From NCBI GenBank assembly GCA_001579985.1, contig LRSR01005933.1, forward strand, positions 1 through 31,474: DNA of 31,474 nt. Reading direction: 5' to 3'. Of this stretch, positions 21,793 through 31,474 are shown one piece after another; within the stretch, counting starts at the first letter, position 1; each line of letters starts with the position of its first letter. Below the pieces are notes generated by a model that was not told the DNA's origin, did no database searches, and was given only the letters and a program-made list of their open reading frames with translations. The DNA is from Hypsibius dujardini (taxonomy: Eukaryota; Tardigrada; Eutardigrada; Parachela; Hypsibiidae). Position numbers and translations under genes: made by a program.

Positions 21793-24336
21793 ATGAATCG
21801 AGGATTTATGGTTCCGGGCCGGAGTAAGCGTACTAGGAAGTACAGTGTGGGTGCGACGTACGACCACCCGGATGCGAAGCCTCCGTCCGGACACATCAAG
21901 ACCATTCGGACGACCATGTTGGTCGATGAAGAGAATAACGACTATTCTCGGCAAAGTTCTCCAGGTAAAAAGGTCAAAACGAATCAATTTGCGATTTAAT
22001 TATTCATCATCTCAAATTGATTGCCAATTTCGAGACCATCTCAAACTGGTCGCCAATTTCGAGACCATCTCAAATTGGTTGCCAATTTCGAGACGTCTTA
22101 CTAAATTTTGTTTAAACCAAATTGACAAATCAAGAAAACAAGAAGTAGAAAATTGATTTTGAATTTAGATTATTTAGCGACCCAGTTATTTTCTAAATAT
22201 ATTCCCCATGACACTATTAAAGTGATGAGCCTGTTGTATGTGTGATGGAACTGCAAGTCATCCCATTCCTTCCAGAATGTTCTACCACTTTCTGATTGAA
22301 TTAGCTGATTCGCTTTCACGAAGAAATTTCGGATAATTATCATTTTGTTTGACTCAGTTGTCTGTAGTAAGTAGTAAGTAGTTAGTAACTAATAAGTAAA
22401 TAGTTAGTAACTGACAACTGAAGTAACTGACATCTCAGGCAAAAACTCGGTAGTAAATTGGCGAGAAAAATGATAGGCATGATGTCCTCTGACACTCGCT
22501 GGAACTATTTACGAATAAGACCAATATGAATAAAGCTGAGAATGAGCATTGCAAAATCGGGTATCATGCATTTTTTCCCGTTTCACATTTCCGCTAATCA
22601 ATTGCAGAGTTAACATTCAAAAGAATGCACATTTGAAGGGCTGTTTTTTAGCTTTAATAAGTCTGATTTATATATATATATATATATTAAAACAAACATA
22701 TAGTGTATTATTTATATTAAATATTAAAACAAACACATTAATATACATAATATATTATTTATTATGTATTATGTATTATGTATTATGTATTATGTATTAT
22801 GTATTATGTATTATGTATTATGTATTATGTATTATGTATTATATTATATATACATTAGCGCATTGCAGTTAGCAGCAGTTCCGCATTGTCCAAGGCAGCG
22901 TTCGTCATCGGGGCGGATGAGGAGGACCTTGCATTTGCCCATGGTGGCGAACCGCCTCCTCCGCAAGAACCGTCGCCGTCACCTCAACCGGACACGCTGC
23001 CGGGCAGTCCGCCGCCGGCGCCATGGGCTCTCCCCGTCTACATCAACGCAGGAGATCTCTTCCACCTCACGGACGCATCACAAGTAACTACGTTAGTTTC
23101 ACCCTTTAATTGTTATTTCCCTATTGCCATACAATATTGCAGCGTACAGGAATTGCAAAGGATTGTTCTCTTACGGATGTAGGAATATTCTGTATAAGCG
23201 GATTTACGGGTTGAATAAAACCCCCAAGGACTGCCTCATTTCCCTGTTCCCGCAATTTTTCCGGTTGAAAAACTACAAGGCCCAGTGGATGCTGCAGGAC
23301 TTTTTTGCCGGCCTGATTGTAGCCATGATCCATTTCACCCAAGGTATTTACATAATTGCATATGCTCCCCCTTTCGTTAGCTGTCAATCTCAGCATCTCG
23401 GCTGTTGCAATAAATTTGGATGCAAAGTGGGCAAGACACCAGAGAACTGTTAAATGGATTATGCTAAATCAGAAAAGTATATTTCTTTCTACGTTTATTT
23501 CAAGTTCGGGAATTGGTGATATCTACCACCATACCGTGCCGAATAACGAATTTCTGGCAGGATTGTTTTAGTCTTTGACTGAATATGCCACGGAAAAGAT
23601 CCACACATAGCCTTATACCGAAATATCATTTTCATCCAAGAAATGCAATTGTAATGATAATTATATGTTATTTGGCAGGGATGACAAAATTAAACTGCAT
23701 TTAATAAACCAAATTCAAGCTAAAAATGTTAGCGACTTATTTTTAGGCTTAAGTTTCTTGAGATTCTGAAAAACATTGAACTCGAAGTTATATTATATAA
23801 AACTTTAACTAGTAAGACCAAAAATGATTAAAAGTGGTCAAATAAGTGGTCAAGAGTGGTTAAAGAAAAACCAAAAATTTTAATCGCTAAAATAGACAAA
23901 ACTAAAAAATTCCCAGTTACTAACTTGCACTGTGGTTGATTAAAAAATCTAATTGGTCAATTAATTTTCGTTTTCGCCATCTCTATTTCTTCAGTCTTTG
24001 CGTCCTCCATGACGGCCAGCATGAAACCCCACCGCGGTCTACCGCTGCTCATTTTCCCCGGATTCGTGTACGCCTTCATGACGACCTCACCGCACAACTC
24101 CCTGGGTGGTATGCCCATTACCGCGGCAGCACTCAGCATATCCAACATTAACGTGGAGCAGGTGTACTATCCCGGTGGATATTTCCGCAACGAGAGTCGC
24201 ATGCTCACATCGGACGAGACCCTGTACATACATATGCGTATCTCCACAGGAATATCATTTGTTTCCGGCATGATTCTGGTAGGAATGAACGCCACACGTG
24301 ACCGGTCATGGATACAGACACAGACACAGGCACAGA

Positions 24337-24386
<50 letters not shown>

Positions 24387-27300
24387 AAGAAACAGACACA
24401 GACACAGACACAGACACAGACACAGACACAGACACAGACACAGACATAGACACAGACACAGGCACAGACACAGACACACTGGCACAGACACAGACACAGA
24501 CATGTACAAAGCTATCTATATATACTGTATATCTTGTAGATTATTTTCGGGATTCTCAAACTGGGCTTTCTCTCAGCTGTATTATCGCCTACAGTAACTG
24601 AACCATTTACCATTGCCTGCTTCGCGCAGTCCATCTGTAGCCAGCTGCCATCCATGTTTGGCGTCGTCACGCCGATTCGCTTTGGTTATGCAAAAACCAT
24701 ACAGGTGCGCAAAAGCTCCCCGCTTTTGTAGTAGTCGGGTGCCTTGACGTACTTGACAAGGCATGAAAAGAGGATTTATAGGGATGGCCCAACCCAGAAT
24801 TGGTTAAAGAATTACAGTATTCTTTTAGCTAACTAAAACTTGTCCCTAAAGGATTATTACTTCTGTGTTTTTTAGAGATTAAGATTTTAGTTTCCTTTTA
24901 TTAAAATTAGCTGACCATTTTTTTAAAGTTTTTTCCAGTTTTTCTTGATGAATAAATCTTTTACTGTGATTTGTTTTCAGAAGCCATAAAGAGCCAAAAC
25001 TGAAAAAATTAGTCACTAAAACGTTTAGCCTAGTTTTAATTTATTTTTTAAATTTAGTTTTGCTTTCTCATTCCAAATATGTAAAACTTTTGATCGAATT
25101 GAGTCTTAAAATAGTCAGTTTCGATAGGAGTTTGGAATAGTTTATTCGCCCATTTGTGAGGTGGAGCCGATTAGCGGCGAGGGAACGATTTTCTGCTCCG
25201 TCCTAGGACACGATATTTTTCTTTACCCATATCCAATCCGTCAGCGGATTTGAGACCCTCCTGTCCATCTCGTATGCAGTCTTGCTATTGGGATTCCGCG
25301 AGTACCTGCAACCGGTCATCTTTCAACGTTTTAAAACAGTGGTTCCCCTCGTACGTAATCCGTTGCGGGTGTTTTTCTGTAGAAAACATGGTGTGCTGCT
25401 TTAATTCATTCGGAATTTTTCGCAGGAGTTTATTCTGTACGCGGCTGGCATTGGGCTCAGCTACGCATTCGACTTTCCTGGTGTTTTGGGCTTCCGAACC
25501 GTTGGCATTTACAGTTATGGGTAATACAAACTGCTAGATTATCTAGCTAGATAGGCACAGATGCAGACACAGACGCAGACACAGACGCAGACACAGACAC
25601 AGACACAGACACAGACACAGACACAGACACAGACACAGACACAGACACAGACACAGACACAGACACAACCCATGTATGGCGGAACATTTCACTACTGTAT
25701 TTTCGCGTTAGACAGGGACAGCGTACGAGCTGTGGAACGTTTAATCGGCCACGCGGCTTTGTGCTGTGTGTACGGTGCACACAAGCCGTGCACGCGTTCC
25801 ACTCCACTACGACTGTCCCTGTCTAACGCCAAAATACAGTATGATTTTGGATATGGAAGACATTGGTTTTGTTATTGCAGATTGCCGAAGCCAAACATCC
25901 CCGCCATCGATTATGGGTCACCACTCATATTTGGCGGATTCGTCAACGCCATCGTCTCTTACAGTGTCACGCTGCGGAGTGCCCAGACGCTCGCGCGCAA
26001 GAGCCGGGACGTCATCTCGCCGAATCAGGAACTGCTGGCACTGGGCGTGGCCCACCTCTTTGGGTCATTCTTTAACTGCGGCACCGTGGCCGCACCAGTC
26101 GGCCGTGGCAACGTCAACCTCAGCATGGGCAGTCGGTCCCAGTTATCGACCATTTTTGCATGCATTTTTATGGGCCTCCTCATCGGTTACGCCGGACCCG
26201 CTATTGCCCATTTACCCGTGGTAAGGTTACAAACGTTAAAAAGCTACCGGATCCTTCTTCGTGTATTTAAAACTATTATTAAAACTATATTCTATTTTAC
26301 ACATACATATCTAAATCATAATGACATGACCAAAATAAATATGTAATACATGTCTTATTTTAAATTACACACATATAAACTAAATGTTATGTTGACATGC
26401 ACATGTTTATATTCATAAAACATATTCATGTTTGGTGATAAATACCGGGTGCGGGAAAGCTTTTGGCACTGGCCTTCGCAAGCCTTCGCCTGAACTGTGT
26501 GTGTGCTTTTGATAAAATACTTTTTGCACTGGAAAGCCCACTTTAATGGCTATCCGAATCACTTTCAAAATTGAGATTCAGATTGTTGGATCAGAAATTG
26601 TTTGGGAAAACCCAAGGACTAACATTGTTATAATTTGTCCCATGGACCGTATTTCAGATCTCCCTCAACTTTAAAGCGAATCTGAAAAACCAAAACGGAA
26701 AACTATAGATTTAAGTCAGTGTACTGTACAAGAAAAAAATCAGAAATATTCAATCAATCGTGCACCACTAAACTGAGGGAGACCTTTTAAGAAGAATTTA
26801 AACATTTTCAGACAAGTGGTCTGAGTGGTGTACGGGTTCAGGTCCACGCTAATAACTTTCTCAGTTGTAATGCGATTGGGATACATTCAATCACATTAAA
26901 GAGCCCAATTATTGCACCCCCTTTTTTACTAAGAACAGTGTTTTTCGTTGCATTTTAGGTCTCCAGTTTTGAACTTAAGTTAGAGATGCAAGATTTAAAA
27001 AATTGGCTTAACATGACCCTGCGACGTTTTCTTATTTTTCAAAACCAAAGTTGCCGCATATTAATTTTTTTCTTCTGCATGGGATAGCCCGTCTAATTAC
27101 TACAACAAACGTGTTGTAACTTTTTGTTGCTCACGCTCTGCTTTGAGAAATGCTAACCAGTTTTGATCTGGGTCGGCGAACTTAGCAAAATCTGCCATTA
27201 ACCAGGCCACTCCTAATTTTTAGGTGTTGCCACAAACCAATGCATAACACCTGTCCTGCTCCTGCCCCAACGTCGAACCGAGCAAATGTTTCACAGACCT

Positions 27301-28091
27301 ATAGGTCTTCTTTCGAAATACATAATTAAACATAAATTATTTTTATCAGTTCATATAGAGTTACATTCAGTAATTTTAGTATAGTGCCAAAAGTTCTCCT
27401 GCACCCGGTATGAAATAAATAAAAATGTATTGAACTTGCTATGGCAGGTTGCATTTGACTCGGGCCAGTTTCAGTCAATTCCAATCTGAAGTAAAAATAG
27501 CACAAACAACAGAGAAATTATATTACGCAAAATATCTACAGAAAATGTATTGCAAATTTCGTTCTCCATAGCGACATCGAAAACTTTTGGCTTCAATTTC
27601 TTTTTTAAATTTTATTGCAAATACATACGCTGCGATTTGCGGTAAACGATAGTTTTCTACGGCGTGCGTCCCCAAAGTCATAGTGGTTTATCAAACAGCC
27701 TAAATTTAAAATTGAAAAAAATACAATGTTTCAATTTTAAAAGGTGACCGTATGAGAAGGCGGTCCCACTTAATAACTGACAGCTAATTTTTTGCTGTAA
27801 ATTAAATATAAAACATGGCGGCTTTATTTGACGTATTTACAGTGCATTATTTCAACCAACATCGTCCTATTCCTGGTTATGTCGGTGACCGGATTCGCGG
27901 AGCTCCCACGATTATGGAGGTCCAACAAATTCGATGCAGTACGTCTCCTATAATAAACAAACAGAGACAGACAGACAGACAGACAGACAGAAAGACTGAC
28001 ACACACACAGACAAACAGACAGACACACAGACACACAGACCGACAGACCGACAGACAGACAGACAGACAGACGACACAGACACACAGACTC

Positions 28092-28122
<31 letters not shown>

Positions 28123-30763
28123 CACATTCACAGTCAAGGCGATATGTGCTATTAAGTGGATAAGACTAATGGATGTATTACAGTGTGTCTGGGTGATCAC
28201 CTTTGCCGGATGCATCGCTCTGAATGTGCAGCTGGGCCTGATGCTTGGCATCGGCATTACACTCCTCGGCTTGATCATGCGCAGCCAAAAGTATGACCTC
28301 AGTTTATTATTATTATTCTTCCAACACGCAGGTTGATATTTTTATGCTGTAAAAACAGACCGAAAGTCCGAGTCCTGGGACGCTTGAAGCACTCTGGCGG
28401 CTTCGTGCCATTAAAGTACTACGAGAAAGCCTCGGAACTCCTCGGCATCCGGATCATCCAAATTCAGAGTCCGCTGCACTACGCCAATTCGCAGTATCTG
28501 ATCCAGCATATCAGCGCCATCGCGGTGGAACCCTTTGTTGGGAGTCCTGCGAGCTTGGGGATGGACGGTGGGAGCACATCCTCATTGAACACATTGGGGC
28601 TGAGTCGGAATGAAAGTTTGCTCGGAGTTCTGTCGAAGAAAGTGAGTTTGCTGAATTGGTTATTCGGTTTCTACGAATTATTTCAAATCCATCTTGCACA
28701 CGCGGCCGGCGGTATAGTAGTAAATTAGCCATAAAATTAGTCATGTTTAGCAATAAAATAAAATAAAACAAGAATTACAACTATAATTAGAATTAAGCAG
28801 AATTAATATTAAAAATACATTAAAACTATTAAAACATATATAAAAAATAAAATAAACAATAAACAATAATTTGAAGTGATAATGCTTGTAAAAACTGTTT
28901 TATCGTTTTGAAAAAAGGAATTACACACGTAGAAGTGTTTCGCATAGACGCACTAAAACGAAGTACTAATTTGTAGAATTGTATTAAGTCAGAACAGACA
29001 GCTTCGAAAACAGTGCTTGTGCGTACAGCGCAAGCTGAAAAGAGTTACCAAATTTCGGGTTCATGTACGAGGTAAATATTTTTAGTTAACGCACTGGCAA
29101 AATCTCTTTTAAGTTGACGCAGCGAGGGAAACAGGGAGCGCACATGTCGCAACTGATGCGATGTGTGTGCAAACGAGCAAGTGGCGCCCCCTGCAGCCTC
29201 GAGTCCGACAGTTTTCACAGCAAGATTTCTCCTTCTTTTTTGCAAGCACTCGTACGTAGTCTACAACCCGATTCCTACTTTTGATTGGGTGACACCTTGT
29301 TACCAGGGTAACACCTTGTTACCAGGTAACACCTTGTTACCAGGTAACACCTTGTTACCAGGTAACACCTTGTTACCAGGTAACGCCTTGTTACCAGGGT
29401 TTTTCTGGACGTTTTCAAAGTTTCAAATGTCATTTCTATTGGCAGATCGTGAAACAGCAGGGAAAATAAAAAGTGCATCAACTTAAAAGCGATTTTGCCA
29501 GTGCGTCAACTTGAAAGTTTTACCTCGTACAGGGTTACAAATAAAACGTAAAAGTTCATAATAGAATATTAAAATATAGAAGAAATGAAAAAATGCAGAC
29601 GAATATTCATTTTTAATACGGCTAATATCCCTGTTTTTTTTTAAATATTTGTATTTAACTGGAGGTGTCAAAGGAGAAGATTTGACACCATGCAAAAATG
29701 GATCAAATTTAGCGATATATCAATTAAACTGCATGCGCCAACTAGATTGAAAATTGTGGCCTGGAAATATGAGCAAAAAAGAAAAATAATTTATACACAT
29801 TTTAATAAATTGGACATATATTCTGTGATACAGATTATATGTCGAAGTTGTCATGTACTCATGAAAAATTCAAAAACAATTTCGAGAGCGAAAGATCAAA
29901 TTGTTCGTTTTTGGTTGGGGATTTTGCATTGTCAGGACACTATCGTCCGCGGACTTCGAAGTCACTGGAGTGGAAGCGTGTCCAACCTGGCAGCCAGTAA
30001 CTCCGAGGTAGCTCGCCGCTCGGAACGTCACTTGCAACAGCGACATTTGGACGCCAATAACGATTCCAGGGCCGTCAGTCCGAGTATTATTTCCCAGGAG
30101 TTTATCCTAATGGCAGACCGCGAACGCGGAACAGCATCTCGAATCGTCCTGGATTTGGGAACTGTAGGGTACATCGACGCGGTCGGGATCCGAGCGTTGG
30201 AGCAACTGGCCAGTGACTTGAAGTTGAAAGCCATCGAACTGCTACTGGCCCAATGCAAAGGTACCAAACACGGCCTGAGAAATTTAAATAAACTGTAAAC
30301 TAAATTAAATAATGCAATTAAAATTAAATGATGCAATTAAACACGTCTTGATTTTACATCAAACAGTTTTTAATTTAATGTAAAGAAGATCGCTGTTTGG
30401 TCTCATCATAATGTTAGATTTAATTTATTCATAGTTAAGCGTAAGTTAGTTTAATTTAATTTAAAATCAGCCACTGATCACATGGTGAATTTTAATTTAA
30501 TTCTGTCAACTCTGACGTGGTTTCTATTCCGGATTGAAGGGACATTGCTGAAACAGTTGAAGGAACTGGCGATTCACAAGATAATTCCCGAGAGAAACAT
30601 ATTTCCCAGTGTGGTGGATGCTGTGGAGGAAGCTCTCCGTCGCATCCGGATCAACACACAGCCAGCTGAGGGTCTCATCGGAGAATACGAAGACGAGCGA
30701 TTTTGGGATATGCCGGTTGTTCCGGTCGAAGGCTTACCTGTCATCAACTACGACATCGACTGA
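21793..30763 (+). CDS. SLC26/SulP-family anion transporter with STAS domain, thirteen exons, 883 aa
   Basis: Exons: 21793-21964, 22869-23091, 23150-23343, 23995-24278, 24540-24704, 25207-25350, 25426-25520, 25881-26220, 27843-27938, 28184-28290, 28359-28641, 29936-30260, 30540-30763. All phases close to one frame ending in TGA. An in-frame stop 15 bp upstream supports the start. The product should be a multi-pass plasma-membrane anion exchanger or channel (sulphate, chloride, bicarbonate, oxalate). Family signatures: [20 protein letters not shown] at the start of the membrane domain (exon 3), [20 protein letters not shown] (exon 5), [19 protein letters not shown] (exon 8), [13 protein letters not shown] (exon 9), [18 protein letters not shown] (exon 10). 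The STAS domain follows: [20 protein letters not shown], then an insert, [20 protein letters not shown] and [16 protein letters not shown]. The first 120 residues are hydrophilic and Pro-rich. The exon 2/3 junction is the weakest (GTTAGT donor, 58-bp intron); it is the only one that keeps frame. Arg501 of the anion-site helix is kept, but the neighbouring Ser is Gly500. Confidence 0.92.
22008..22095. repeat. 29-bp tandem repeat, three copies, SLC26 intron 1
   Basis: The unit starts CATCTCAAATTG and ends GCCAATTTCGAGAC. Three near-identical copies run head to tail just downstream of the exon 1 donor. Confidence 0.9.
22672..22686. repeat. (TA)n dinucleotide repeat
   Basis: A run of seven TA units in SLC26 intron 1. 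Confidence 0.9.
22757..22842. repeat. (TATTATG)n heptanucleotide repeat, SLC26 intron 1
   Basis: About twelve perfect TATTATG units lie close to the exon 2 acceptor (22868). Its translated open frames (YYVLCIM repeats) are artefacts. Confidence 0.95.
24311..24503 (+). repeat. (CAGACA/CAGGCA)n hexanucleotide repeat, SLC26 intron 4
   Basis: About 190 bp of hexamers, CAGGCA-rich then CAGACA-rich, start about 30 bp after the exon 4 donor (24279) and end about 36 bp before exon 5. Confidence 0.95.
25556..25668 (+). repeat. (CAGACA)n hexanucleotide repeat, SLC26 intron 7
   Basis: About 18 hexamers, TGCAGACA variants first, then uniform CAGACA. It begins about 35 bp after the exon 7 donor and directly precedes a small MITE. 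Confidence 0.95.
25693..25841. mobile_element. Small TA-flanked MITE, about 145 bp, in SLC26 intron 7
   Basis: The left end CTGTATTTTCGCGTTAGACA (25695 on) matches the reverse complement of the right end TGTCTAACGCCAAAATACAG (to 25839) with one mismatch over about 26 bp. The element is bounded by TA on both sides (25693-25694 and 25840-25841), as expected for Tc1/mariner-type insertion. It has no coding capacity. Its right edge is 39 bp from the exon 8 acceptor. Confidence 0.88.
26445..27408. mobile_element. Non-autonomous TA-flanked DNA transposon, about 964 bp, in SLC26 intron 8
   Basis: The left end CCGGGTGCGGGAAAGC followed by TTTTGGCACT and the right end AGTGCCAAAAG followed by TTCTCCTGCACCCGG are inverted copies of about 26 bp with three mismatches. 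TA lies immediately outside both ends (26443-26444 and 27409-27410). There is no long ORF inside, so the element is non-autonomous. Terminal sequence and TA target suggest the Tc1/mariner superfamily. Confidence 0.85.
27961..28124 (+). repeat. (CAGA)n tetranucleotide repeat, SLC26 intron 9
   Basis: About 165 bp of CAGA with CACA and CCGA variants, beginning about 22 bp after the exon 9 donor at 27939 and ending about 60 bp before exon 10. Confidence 0.95.
29068..29527. mobile_element. MITE family 1, copy 2 (460 bp), in SLC26 intron 11
   Basis: It has the same terminal repeats and core as the element at 18299-18684, in the same orientation. Ends are CGAGGTAAA and TTTTACCTCG, with TA outside both (29066-29067 and 29528-29529), which supports a TA target. 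It is longer because of an internal repeat expansion at 29288-29399. It has no transposase. Confidence 0.93.
29288..29399. repeat. 18-bp palindromic tandem repeat, six copies, inside MITE copy 2
   Basis: The unit GGTAACACCTTGTTACCA is an interrupted palindrome (GGTAAC / GTTACC). About six copies run in tandem here, where the sister element at 18299-18684 has one (about 18520-18538). Confidence 0.95.
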
Positions 30764-30949
30764 ATGCCACAGTTCACCCTCAGACGTTTAATTATGACTA
30801 GGCCTTCTAGCATTGCTGAGACTAAATTTCACTATCGTTTCTCGGACGAATTATAATTCGAAGTGCGAAGTATTTATGAAAGATGGAGTTGCTTATCTTA
30901 AATCCCACTGAAAAATTGGAGTATGGATCTGTGTGTCTGTCTGTCTGTG

Positions 30950-30982
<33 letters not shown>

Positions 30983-31077
30983 GCCTGCCTGTCTGCCTAC
31001 CTGCTTGCTTGTCTTCTTGTCTGCCTGCTTGCCTGTCAGGTAAAAATTTCAGTTATTACCACGAGCGAGTTTGACCG
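30764..31077. other. 3' flank of SLC26 with a simple repeat
   Basis: Presumably the SLC26 3' UTR and terminator region. No canonical AATAAA was seen in the first 150 bp. A (CTGT)n array lies at 30928-31037. Confidence 0.5.
30928..31037 (+). repeat. (CTGT)n tetranucleotide repeat
   Basis: About 110 bp of CTGT passing into CTGC, CTAC and CTTG variants, just beyond the SLC26 stop codon. Confidence 0.95.
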
Positions 31078-31296
31078 TCATTTAATACGATTATCTGTCT
31101 GATCTGTAGGGTTTTCGTCAGACCTTAGTGCGTGTGGTACCATACTTGCCTCCTGCCTACCGAGCAGTGCATAACCGCTAATATCACTTTCCAAAGGTAT
31201 CGCATAGAAACCAAGCCATTGTCCTTGGAACCCGAGGTCGATGCCGCTGGTCACGGGAAGCCGTGTAGTAGAACTACCTATAGACATTAGGTACTA
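31078..31296 (-). CDS. Possible terminal exon of an unidentified gene
   Basis: On the minus strand an open stretch follows a plausible acceptor (GATATTGGTTAG|) at about 31297 and runs to a TGA at 31078-31080. It reads GSSTTRLPVTSGIDLGFQGQ and continues WLGFYAIPLESDISGYALLG. The composition looks coding. The GIDLGFQ...L...P....I..Y..LG pattern is faintly like the core of pesticin-type lysozyme domains (GxDLGxQ). That is only an impression from memory and not a family call. Upstream exons would lie right of the window. A chance ORF or a transposon scrap are alternatives. Confidence 0.3.
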
Positions 31297-31474
31297 ACCA
31301 ATATCTCAAATATTTTAAGCCATGTTAAGACGTAGAAGTATAGCTTTCCGTAAAACAAACAGGGACTATTTCTCAATTAATCTAAGAAGCCCTTGCTAGT
31401 ATCCTACGGCTGCTCTACGTCATCCCCTAAATTCCTTTTACGGCGTAGAACTTTATATCCATCGGCAGGGAAAT

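Noticed and set aside
22549-22872. 107-codon ORF rich in Tyr, Ile, Leu, Cys
   Set aside because: Mostly translation of the TATTATG heptamer array in SLC26 intron 1.
24205-24600. Open frames of Gln/Thr or Ser/Val repeats
   Set aside because: A microsatellite in SLC26 intron 4, bounded by a good donor and acceptor on the plus strand.
28333-28358. Upstream acceptor at about 28330 for SLC26 exon 11
   Set aside because: Using the earlier CAG brings a TAA or a wrong phase. The acceptor at 28356-28358 gives phase 2 and restores the family sequence.

Overview
This is animal nuclear DNA. Coding blocks are broken by introns with clean GT...AG boundaries and matching phases. Coding exons are GC-richer than the AT-rich introns and intergenic DNA, and the window carries degenerate transposons, foldback elements and long simple repeats. 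A rhodopsin-type GPCR with non-standard motifs, tandem AADAC-like esterases and an SLC26 transporter fit an invertebrate. I lean towards a tardigrade-like ecdysozoan, but that is an inference I cannot prove here.

Layout. 1-284: the last coding exon (153-284, +) of a GPCR whose body lies left of the window. 285-11.4 kb: gene-poor DNA holding a decayed pogo-like/DDE_1 transposase (about 1200-2131), a decayed Ty3/Gypsy-like pol (about 2600-4375), unidentified coding-like scraps (5.9-8.0 kb), a minisatellite of about 740 bp (8.74-9.47 kb), a possible solo LTR (about 10.3-10.57 kb) and a 375-bp foldback element (11060-11434). 12029-14020 (+): a complete three-exon GPCR, paralogous to the fragment at the left edge. 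15462-17633 (-) and 18793-20896 (-): two tandem AADAC/hormone-sensitive-lipase-type esterases with four and three exons. 21793-30763 (+): a thirteen-exon SLC26/SulP anion transporter with a C-terminal STAS domain, predicted 883 aa. At 31078-31296 (-) there is a possible terminal exon of an unidentified gene.

The models were built by hand from splice signals and reading-frame phase. For the GPCR, both esterases and the transporter all phases close to a single reading frame ending in a stop. The least certain junction is SLC26 exon 2/3. The genes do not form an obvious pathway. The neighbourhood looks like local tandem duplication (GPCRs, esterases) plus one unrelated transporter transcribed divergently from the second esterase.

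Nothing here supports a wholly new defence or mobile system. The best leads are: key-residue substitutions in esterase A, the GPCR and the SLC26 anion site; two copies of one TA-flanked MITE family, one with an expanded palindromic 18-bp repeat; two further TA-flanked non-autonomous elements inside SLC26 introns; and intronic simple repeats whose transcribed-strand motif is constant within each gene but differs between genes.
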